DNA from: Pseudomonadota bacterium | GTDB taxonomy: Bacteria; Pseudomonadota; Alphaproteobacteria; Sphingomonadales; Sphingomonadaceae | Assembly (NCBI GenBank): GCA_023386135.1 | Contig: JAEWKG010000333.1 | Location: 1 to 6,095, forward strand | Length of the DNA stretch: 6,095 nt | Reading direction: 5' to 3' | In this document: positions 1 through 4,723 of the stretch, piece by piece | Layout of the letters: each line of letters starts with the position of its first letter | Numbering within the stretch: position 1 is the first letter of the stretch | The notes under the pieces: model-generated | Database searches by the model: none | What the model was told of the DNA's origin: nothing | What the model saw: only the letters and a program-made list of their open reading frames with translations | Program-made: the position numbers and the translations under genes

Positions 1-277
1 CCTCGGCTTCCTCGCCCATGCAGCCCGTCACGATCACCCGGCCGTTCTCCGCGATCGCCTCGCCGATCGCTTCCAGGCTTTCCTCCTTGGCGCTGTCGAG
101 GAAGCCGCAGGTGTTGACCAGCACCACGTCGGCACCGGCGTAGTCGGGGCTCATCGCATAGCCGTCCGCGCGCAGCGAGGTGAGGATGCGCTCGGAATCG
201 ACCAGGTTCTTCGGACAGCCAAGGCTGACCATCCCGACCTTCTTCTGGCCGGGGATCTCAAGGATCGGGGATGTCAT
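1..277 (-). CDS. rimO: RimO, ribosomal protein S12 methylthiotransferase (N-terminal 92 residues, cut by window edge)
   Basis: RimO is a cytoplasmic radical-SAM enzyme that adds a methylthio group to the conserved aspartate of ribosomal protein S12. Only the N-terminal part (UPF0004 domain) is in the window. Translation from the ATG at 277-275 gives a start followed by VGMVSLGCPKNLVDSERI, then VNTCGFLDSAKEES, then VIVTGCMGEE. Cys21, Cys57 and Cys86 are the three cysteines expected to bind the auxiliary 4Fe-4S cluster. The wording SLGCPKNLVDSE and GFLDSAKEES fits RimO better than the paralogue MiaB. The radical-SAM CxxxCxxC motif and TRAM domain would lie beyond position 1. An AGGGG (plus-strand complement at 288-292) lies 10 nt before the ATG and supports the start. 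The gene is divergent from the unknown gene at 331. Confidence 0.93.
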   Translation of the reverse strand, partial: MTSPILEIPGQKKVGMVSLGCPKNLVDSERILTSLRADGYAMSPDYAGADVVLVNTCGFLDSAKEESLEAIGEAIAENGRVIVTGCMGEEAE

Positions 278-330
278 GACGGCGGCGCCCCTACACGCAT
301 TGCCTGCTCGGCGCTATAGTCGCGCTCGCC
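278..330. promoter_or_regulatory. Divergent intergenic region with CTATAG core (possible back-to-back -10 elements)
   Basis: This 53-bp gap between divergent rimO and the gene at 331 must hold at least one promoter. Its only AT-rich motif is the palindrome CTATAG at 314-319. It reads as TATAGT (315-320) rightward and TATAGC leftward, both similar to a -10 hexamer. Read rightward, the hexamer ends 10 nt before the ATG at 331, so a transcript from it would be nearly leaderless; no Shine-Dalgarno is visible for that gene, which agrees. I found no good -35 hexamer at normal spacing in either direction, so the assignment is weak. Confidence 0.25.
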
Positions 331-837
331 ATGCTGATCCGGTTCGCCAAGGGTGCGACGAGCGATACGATTGCGGTAACGCGCGCCGATGGCAGCCGCG
401 CTGAGTTTTCGTTCCCTCACAAGGGCCCGACGCCGCACGATGCGTTTCATCTCGCGGTCGAGGGCGAGCTTGGCCTGGCGCGCGGGTTCTGGGGCCTGGT
501 GGCAGGTGGCATGGATCCGGCGCAAGTCGGCGCGCTCGCAGCCGCCGGTGGCCACGCCAGCGCGAAAAGGGCGGGTGTGCCCGATGCCGGAATCATCGAA
601 CTGCTGCAGGCCGAACGCCTGGTCGAATGCTTCGAGGCCGAAAGCTGGTCGGCGGGCGAGGACGACGAGGGGATTCGGCTGATGGCCGAGGCGGGTTGGT
701 CCGCCTCACACGTGCCTGCGCTCCCGCTCGAAGGCGACGCACTCGCACGCATCCGAGAAGCGATCAAAGAGTTCGCCGAGGAATGGGCGGCGATCCCGTC
801 CGCCGGCGCTCTCGAGCGGACCTGGCCGCGCGGCTGA
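331..837 (+). CDS. Conserved protein of unknown function with PHDxxHxxVE motif
   Basis: This 168-residue soluble protein belongs to no named family that I can identify. No signal peptide or membrane segment is visible. It starts with a short beta-type segment (MLIRFAKG) followed by a turn-rich stretch. Residues 35-57 carry a motif-like block, PHDAFHLAVEGELGLARGFW, with His36, Asp37, His40 and Glu44 spaced as on one face of a helix, then GLVAGGMDP. A basic/acidic helical region follows (88-152), and the end is W-A-A-I-P-S-A-G-A-L-E-R-T-W-P. The PHD..H..VE..LGL..GFWG pattern and the W..(L/I)P..G.L...WP ending resemble uncharacterised bacterial proteins I have seen, which suggests a real family; a metal-binding role for the His/Asp/Glu residues is speculation. 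Codon third positions are GC-rich, supporting the frame. A nearly leaderless transcript is possible. Existence as a gene is fairly certain, function is not. Confidence 0.8.
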   Translation: MLIRFAKGATSDTIAVTRADGSRAEFSFPHKGPTPHDAFHLAVEGELGLARGFWGLVAGGMDPAQVGALAAAGGHASAKRAGVPDAGIIELLQAERLVECFEAESWSAGEDDEGIRLMAEAGWSASHVPALPLEGDALARIREAIKEFAEEWAAIPSAGALERTWPRG

Positions 838-888
838 GACGGCGCTGTTCGCGGCGCGCGCGATGCGCTACAGCCGCTGAATAACAAA

Positions 889-903
889 TATAAAGTGAGA
901 GGA
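889..903 (+). promoter_or_regulatory. AT-rich leader and Shine-Dalgarno for the GTG-start membrane protein
   Basis: The 74-bp gap between 837 and 912 is GC-rich except for an AT patch at about 880-895. GAGAGGA at 897-903 is a good Shine-Dalgarno sequence 8 nt before the GTG at 912, and it decides the start of the membrane protein. TATAAA at 889-894 resembles a -10 hexamer, but a transcript starting about 7 nt downstream of it would lose part of the Shine-Dalgarno, so I do not call it a promoter. The patch may instead keep the ribosome site unpaired. Confidence 0.55.
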
Positions 904-911
904 ACGCCCGG

Positions 912-1322
912 GTGGGACCGGTCAACTGGATCGCCGTCGTGGTCGCTGCGCTGACCGCCGGGGCATTGGCGCTCGCCTGGTTCGGGCCGGCGTTCGGACC
1001 GGCCAAGACCCGCAAGGTAGCGGCGGGCCGGGTCATGACGAGGGGGCGGCCCTACCGCATCGCGGCGCTGACCGCCGTGTTGCTGTTGCTGACGGCGACG
1101 ATGCTGGGACATTTTTTCGCCCGCGAAGGCGCTGAAAGACTCGCGCAGAAGCCGTGGCTCTATTTCATGATGAGCGGCGGCCTCGCGATCGCGTTCGTGA
1201 TCCCGGCGCTGTGGATCAGCTTCAGCCATATCCGCGTGGCGACGCGAGTGGCGCTGATCGATGCCGGCTATTGGCTCGTCGCGTATCTCGCGATGGGGCT
1301 GGTGTTCTACCTGTTCGGCTAG
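912..1322 (+). CDS. DUF1761-type small integral membrane protein (four helices)
   Basis: This 136-residue inner-membrane protein has unknown function. It opens with VNWIAVVVAALTAGALALAW followed by FGPAFG, close to the NWlAvlvAalaafvlGalWygplFg opening that marks the DUF1761 family. Four hydrophobic stretches are visible at about residues 4-24, 49-68, 83-103 and 112-134, with a basic loop (32-49: K, R, K, R, R, R) after helix 1, which by the positive-inside rule would be cytoplasmic. The family usually has about 130-140 residues and four helices, so it is complete. The GTG start is supported by GAGAGGA 8 nt upstream and because the family motif begins almost at once. It lies 74 bp after the unknown gene at 331 and might share its transcript. 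Its stop (1320-1322) overlaps that of the convergent channel gene. The family match is by recognition only. Confidence 0.82.
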   Translation: MGPVNWIAVVVAALTAGALALAWFGPAFGPAKTRKVAAGRVMTRGRPYRIAALTAVLLLLTATMLGHFFAREGAERLAQKPWLYFMMSGGLAIAFVIPALWISFSHIRVATRVALIDAGYWLVAYLAMGLVFYLFG

Positions 1323-2347
1323 CCCGCTGCGGCGGTCGGGACGATCTCCACCACCACGTCGCCGTCTTCGAGCGTGCAGGTCTCCCAGAACCCGAGCGTC
1401 TGCTCGCCGCGATAGACGCGTAGGCCGCGTCCGCCGCTGGCGAGATGGTCGAGGCTGCGGCCGACTTCCTCGGGCAACACCGGCCGCTCGACCAGTTGCA
1501 CCCGCCCGCCGACCGAGGCGAGATCGACCATGTAATCGGCGACGTGGCTCCCTTGCGCGCTGCCGGCGAGCAACAGCCCGGTGAAACGCACCGGGTTGAT
1601 GACGTTGTCCGCCCCGGCCTGCCGCGCGAGCAGTTCGTTGTCGTCGGCGCGCACCACGACGCTGATCGGGACCTTCGGGGCAAGGTGGCGGACGGTGAGC
1701 ACGATCAGGATCGAGGCGTCATCACGCCCGGCCGAGACCAGCACCGTGCGCGCTTCCGCCACCCGCACCGCGACCAGGTTCTCGTCACGCGAGGCGTCGG
1801 CCGCCATCGTGTTGCAGCCGAGTTCGCTCGCTTCCTCCAGCCGTTCCTCGCTCGTGTCCATCACCACAATGCAGGCGGGGTCGGTCCCGCGCTCGATCAG
1901 TTCGCGCACCGCTTCGGAGCCCGAGATGCCGAAGCCGATCACCACCACGTGGTTCGACAGGCGTTCCTGAATGCGCTTCATGCGCCACTTCTCCCAGCCC
2001 CTGCGGATGACGAAGTCGTAGGCCGCGCCCACGAAGATGAACAGCACGGCGAAACGGATCGGGGTGACGATCACCGCCTCGATCAGCCGCGCCCGGTCGC
2101 TCACCGGGGTGATGTCCCCGAAGCCCGTGGTGGTGATCGAAATCATCGTGAAATAGACGACGTCGAGGAAGCTGACGTGGCCGTCGTGACTGTCGACCAG
2201 CCCGTTGCGGTCGGCGTAATGGATCGCCACCACCAGCGCGACCAGCCCCATTGCAAGCGCCAGGCGGATGAAGGCGTCGGCCCACAGCGGCAGCCCGAGC
2301 TTGCGGCGCAGCGGGTGATAGCCGGGCTGGACGCGCTTGGGCCTCAT
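1319..2347 (-). CDS. Two-helix potassium channel with cytoplasmic RCK (TrkA-N/TrkA-C) domain
   Basis: This is a 342-residue K+ channel subunit of the inner membrane, expected to form a tetramer gated by ligand binding to its RCK domain (MthK/Kch-like architecture). TM1 is at about 25-44, a pore helix at 58-71, the selectivity filter T-T-T-G-F-G-D at 72-78, and TM2 at 86-112. A basic linker (R115, R116, K120, R122, K124, R125) leads to the Rossmann fold: HVVVIGFGISGSEAV holds the GxGxxG nucleotide motif (138-143), and Asp164 ends beta-2 (VVMDTSEERL), as expected for NAD(H)-type binding. Residues about 282-338 look like a TrkA-C/RCK-C module ending in LEDGDVVVEIVP. The filter is GFG, not the commoner GYG. 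The gene begins 13 bp after the surE stop; GAGG overlapping that stop lies 11 nt before the ATG, so translation is probably coupled. Native ligand and ion selectivity are not shown by the sequence. Confidence 0.92.
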   Translation of the reverse strand: MRPKRVQPGYHPLRRKLGLPLWADAFIRLALAMGLVALVVAIHYADRNGLVDSHDGHVSFLDVVYFTMISITTTGFGDITPVSDRARLIEAVIVTPIRFAVLFIFVGAAYDFVIRRGWEKWRMKRIQERLSNHVVVIGFGISGSEAVRELIERGTDPACIVVMDTSEERLEEASELGCNTMAADASRDENLVAVRVAEARTVLVSAGRDDASILIVLTVRHLAPKVPISVVVRADDNELLARQAGADNVINPVRFTGLLLAGSAQGSHVADYMVDLASVGGRVQLVERPVLPEEVGRSLDHLASGGRGLRVYRGEQTLGFWETCTLEDGDVVVEIVPTAAAG

Positions 2348-2360
2348 TCCGGCGGGGGCC

Positions 2361-3122
2361 TCAGGCGAACCGTTCGCCGAGATCGCCGAGCGAGGCGTGG
2401 TGGGTCAGGTCGAGCTGCAACGGGGTGACCGCGATGTAGCCTTCGGAAATGGCCTCGAGGTCGGTGCCGTGGTCGAGCGTGTGCTCGATCGAGTCGAGCC
2501 CGAACCAGTAATATGGGTAACCGCGCGGATCGCGCCCTTCGACCACGGTGCCGCGCGAGTAGTCGTGGAAACCCTGGCGGACCACGCGGATGCCCTTGAT
2601 CGCATCGGCGGGGAGGGCGGGGAAGTTGACGTTGACCAGCGTGCGCCTGGGCAGCGGCGCGTCGAGCAGCGGGGCGAGCACCTTGGCGCCCCACGCCAGC
2701 GCGGCGTCGAACGGCACCGCGTCGCCCATGCCTTCACCGGCATAGACCTGAGACAGCGCGATCGCGCGGATGCCCGCCAGCGCGCCTTCGATCGCGGCCG
2801 AGACGGTGCCCGAATAGGTGATGTCGTCGGCGAGATTGGCGCCGCGGTTGACGCCCGACAGAATCACGTCGGGCGTGCCGTCCATCGCCTTGCGCAGGCC
2901 CATCGTCACCGCGTCGGTCGGCGTGCCGCTGACCGAGAACCGCCGTTCGTCGTGCTTCCGCATCCGCACCGGGCGGGTGAGGGTGAGCGAATGGCCCGCG
3001 CCCGACTGTTCCTCGCTCGGCGCGCAGATCCAGATGTCGTCGGTGAACTGGCGCGCGATCTGCTCCAGCACCACGAGGCCCGGCGCATGGATGCCATCGT
3101 CGTTGGTGAGGAGGATTTTCAT
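2361..3122 (-). CDS. surE: SurE, 5'/3'-nucleotidase (survival protein E)
   Basis: SurE is a cytoplasmic, divalent-metal-dependent phosphatase that dephosphorylates 5'- and 3'-nucleoside monophosphates, with some activity on short polyphosphate, and is linked to stationary-phase survival. The protein has 253 residues, the usual length. The N-terminus MKILLTNDDGIHAPGL is the family signature, with metal ligands Asp8 and Asp9. APSEEQSGAGHSLTL supplies Ser40, and DVILSGVNRGANL supplies Asn92; these match the D-D-S-N metal site of characterised SurE proteins. GTPTDAV (67-73) and ITYSGTVSAAIEGA (101-114) are also conserved family blocks. The ATG at 3122-3120 is supported by GGTGGA (complement at 3132-3137) 9 nt upstream. 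In alphaproteobacteria surE often follows serS, as here; a composite inverted repeat sits between them and ends just before this Shine-Dalgarno. The K+ channel gene follows 13 bp downstream. Confidence 0.97.
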   Translation of the reverse strand: MKILLTNDDGIHAPGLVVLEQIARQFTDDIWICAPSEEQSGAGHSLTLTRPVRMRKHDERRFSVSGTPTDAVTMGLRKAMDGTPDVILSGVNRGANLADDITYSGTVSAAIEGALAGIRAIALSQVYAGEGMGDAVPFDAALAWGAKVLAPLLDAPLPRRTLVNVNFPALPADAIKGIRVVRQGFHDYSRGTVVEGRDPRGYPYYWFGLDSIEHTLDHGTDLEAISEGYIAVTPLQLDLTHHASLGDLGERFA

Positions 3123-3143
3123 GCGATCAAATCCACCCCAAGA

Positions 3144-3236
3144 CCGTCACCCTGAACTCGTTTCAGGGTCCATTTCGCCTCATGGACCGTCCGCGTTTGG
3201 GGCGCGATGGATCCTGAAACAAGTTCAGGATGACGG
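3144..3236. repeat. Composite REP-like inverted repeat between serS and surE
   Basis: Two 30-bp arms face each other at 3144-3173 and 3207-3236, separated by 33 bp. Arm 1 and the reverse complement of arm 2 agree at 27 of 30 positions. Each arm is itself a small palindrome: an 8-bp stem around a 5-nt loop (in arm 1, ACCCTGAA-CTCGT-TTCAGGGT at 3149-3169). Two of the three differences between arms are the two partners of one stem base pair, so both hairpins stay intact. A further 7-bp inverted repeat joins the end of arm 1 (GGTCCAT, 3167-3173) with ATGGACC at 3182-3188. I recall very similar sequences (GTCATCCTGAACTTGTTTCAGGATCC type) repeated between genes in sphingomonad genomes, as for REP/BIME elements. 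No U-tract follows, so it is not a classic terminator. In the serS-surE transcript the arms could pair into one long hairpin. Confidence 0.85.
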
Positions 3237-3252
3237 GACCGAGAGGGCATTG

Positions 3253-4632
3253 TCATGGCGCCGGCACCAGCCGTTCGAGCCCGCCGGCCCACGGCCGCAG
3301 CGCCTCGGGCACGAGCACCGAGCCATCCTCCTGCTGATAGTTCTCCAGCACCGCCACCAGCGTGCGCCCGACCGCGAGGCCGCTGCCGTTGAGCGTGTGC
3401 ACGAACGCCGGCTTGCCGTTCTCCGCCCGGTAGCGCGCGTTCATCCGCCGCGCCTGGAATTCGCCGCACCAGCTCACCGAGCTGATCTCGCGGTAGGCGC
3501 CCTGGCCGGGCAGCCAGACCTCCAGATCGAAGGTCTTGCGCGCCCCGAACCCCATGTCACCGGCGCACAGCAGCATCGTGCGGTAAGGCAATTCGAGCCG
3601 CTCGAGGATCACCTGCGCCGAACGCAGCATGTGCTGGTGCTCGGCCTCGGCATCCTCGGGCCGGCAGATCGAGACCAGCTCCACTTTGTCGAACTGGTGC
3701 TGGCGGATGTAGCCGCGCGTGTCGCGCCCCGCCGAACCGGCTTCGGAACGGAAGCACGGGGTCAGCGCCGTCAGCCGCATCGGCTCGGCGAGATCGAGGA
3801 TCTGCTCGCGCACCGAATTGGTCAGGCTGACCTCGCTGGTCGGGATCAGCCAGCGGCCGTCGGTGGTGCTGAAGGAGTCCTCGGCGAACTTGGGGAGTTG
3901 GCCGGTGCCGAACATCGCCTCTTCGCGCACCAGCAGCGGCGTGGCGCACTCGGTGTAGCCGTGTTGCACCGTCTGCGTATCGAGCATGAACTGCGCGAGC
4001 GCTCGCTGCAGCCGCGCCATCTGGCCTCTTAGGAACGTAAAACGCGCCCCCGCGATTGCCGCGCCTGTCGCGAAGTCGAGACCAAGCGCGGGTGCGAAAT
4101 CAGCGTGCTCCTGCGCGCGAAAATTGAAACTACGTGGGTCCCCCCACCGGCTGATTTCCACGTTGCCCGCTTCATCCTCACCTTCCGGAACGTCTTCCGC
4201 CGGAAGGTTTGGCATCGCTTGCATGAGGGCGTCGAAATTTGCTTGCGCTCGTTCTACCGCCTGCTCGAATATGCCGATTTTAAACTTGTTTAACTCACTC
4301 CGTCCAAGAATATCCTGCTTCTCATTCGTAATAGTCAACAGTTCCGCTAATACCGCGTTGACAGACTCAATTGAACTGTCGCCGATATTTGCTTCTAATT
4401 GAGCGATTTCATCGGTGTCCTTATTATGTAAACTGAGATATTTCTTGTCAGCAGAATAATACGATGCTTGCAGCCTCTTTTTTTCGGCAAGAAGCTCTTC
4501 CAAATCTTTTCGAATGGCACGGAGTTGGACGTCAGCTGACATCAGGTCCACCACGGTAGCGGGTGTACCTCGCTTTGCCATCTGCGCAGAGTACTGAGGA
4601 GGGTTTTCGCGGATCAGGCGTATGTCGTGCAT
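3253..4632 (-). CDS. serS: SerRS, seryl-tRNA synthetase, with long N-terminal arm
   Basis: This cytoplasmic class II synthetase charges tRNA-Ser (and tRNA-Sec) with serine using ATP. It has 459 residues against about 425-430 usually. The N-terminus MHDIRLIRENP is typical; residues about 30-138 form the helical tRNA-binding arm, rich in K, E, Q and L. PNLPAEDVPEG (141-151) marks the hinge to the catalytic domain; in E. coli SerRS it comes about 34 residues earlier, so the extra length is in the arm. Catalytic parts are intact: IPTSEVSLTN (263-272) for serine binding, motif 2 CFRSEAGSAGRDTRG (293-307), the block REISSVSWCGEFQARR (381-396), and motif 3 GSGLAVGRTLVAVLENY (416-432). The SSVSW reading differs from SSCSN of E. 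coli. Codons 1 to about 205 have low GC and unusual synonymous choice, while the rest is near GC-saturated. The start is the usual family start; only a weak TAGG lies upstream. Function is very likely retained, as it is the only serS visible. Confidence 0.96.
   Translation of the reverse strand: MHDIRLIRENPPQYSAQMAKRGTPATVVDLMSADVQLRAIRKDLEELLAEKKRLQASYYSADKKYLSLHNKDTDEIAQLEANIGDSSIESVNAVLAELLTITNEKQDILGRSELNKFKIGIFEQAVERAQANFDALMQAMPNLPAEDVPEGEDEAGNVEISRWGDPRSFNFRAQEHADFAPALGLDFATGAAIAGARFTFLRGQMARLQRALAQFMLDTQTVQHGYTECATPLLVREEAMFGTGQLPKFAEDSFSTTDGRWLIPTSEVSLTNSVREQILDLAEPMRLTALTPCFRSEAGSAGRDTRGYIRQHQFDKVELVSICRPEDAEAEHQHMLRSAQVILERLELPYRTMLLCAGDMGFGARKTFDLEVWLPGQGAYREISSVSWCGEFQARRMNARYRAENGKPAFVHTLNGSGLAVGRTLVAVLENYQQEDGSVLVPEALRPWAGGLERLVPAP
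4021..4632 (-). other. Compositionally atypical 5' segment of serS (putative recombinant import)
   Basis: By hand count, 4261-4500 has 97 G+C in 240 bases (40%), while the surrounding genes run at roughly two thirds G+C. In the serS frame, third positions are G/C in 36 of 80 codons for residues 45-124 and in about 50-70% for residues 125-204. They jump to 36 of 40 for residues 205-244 and 20 of 20 for residues 405-424. TTA, CTA, AGA and ATA codons occur only in the 5' part. The change is sharp near 4020, between FTFLRGQ and MARLQRAL; on the other side, composition returns to high GC just upstream of the start codon. The protein-level K/E/N/I content explains some of the drop, but not the synonymous positions. 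An imported or recombined segment is the simplest inference. Confidence 0.7.
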
Positions 4633-4646
4633 GGGCGCGGCCTATG

Positions 4647-4702
4647 CCCGACGCCTCGGGCGCGCGCAATGCGGGAACCAGCCGCGCGGCAGGCGGTAGA
4701 AT
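4647..4702. promoter_or_regulatory. Divergent serS / sulfotransferase promoter region
   Basis: The 91-bp gap 4633-4723 must carry the promoters of both divergent genes. TAGAAT at 4697-4702 is one mismatch from a consensus -10 in the rightward direction, 21 bp before the TTG start. At the usual 17-bp distance upstream lies GGAACC (4674-4679), which is not TTGACA-like; GGAAC is the -35 core of some ECF sigma factors, but no matching CGTT lies at the right distance. In the serS leader a perfect 5-bp hairpin, CCCGA-CGCC-TCGGG, lies at 4647-4660, 15 nt before the serS ATG. No clear serS promoter was found. Confidence 0.25.
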
Positions 4703-4712
4703 AGCCCAGCAC

Positions 4713-4718
4713 AGGGGA
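4713..4718 (+). promoter_or_regulatory. Shine-Dalgarno deciding the TTG start of the sulfotransferase gene
   Basis: AGGGGA at 4713-4718 is a strong match to the anti-Shine-Dalgarno core and lies 5 nt before the TTG at 4724-4726. No ATG or GTG in the same frame is nearby with comparable spacing, so TTG is the preferred start. Confidence 0.6.
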
Positions 4719-4723
4719 AGATT

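Noticed and set aside
889..894. TATAAA as a -10 promoter hexamer for the DUF1761-type gene
   Set aside because: Transcription would start inside the Shine-Dalgarno (897-903) and there is no good -35 hexamer at normal spacing.
1445..2428. Rightward open frame of 327 codons opposite the K+ channel gene
   Set aside because: The H/R/D/A-rich product has no fold-like pattern and the opposite strand encodes an unmistakable channel.
3123..3143. tRNA or small RNA between serS and surE
   Set aside because: No cloverleaf or RNA-gene features are visible; the gap holds only the repeat and the surE Shine-Dalgarno.
3144..3236. Intrinsic terminator after serS
   Set aside because: The inverted arms are strong, but no T-run follows in either direction and the sequence looks like a dispersed repeat instead.
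2818..4032. Rightward open frame of 404 codons opposite surE and serS
   Set aside because: It overlaps two well-supported genes and the intergenic repeat, and shows no domain; it is a shadow of high-GC coding sequence.
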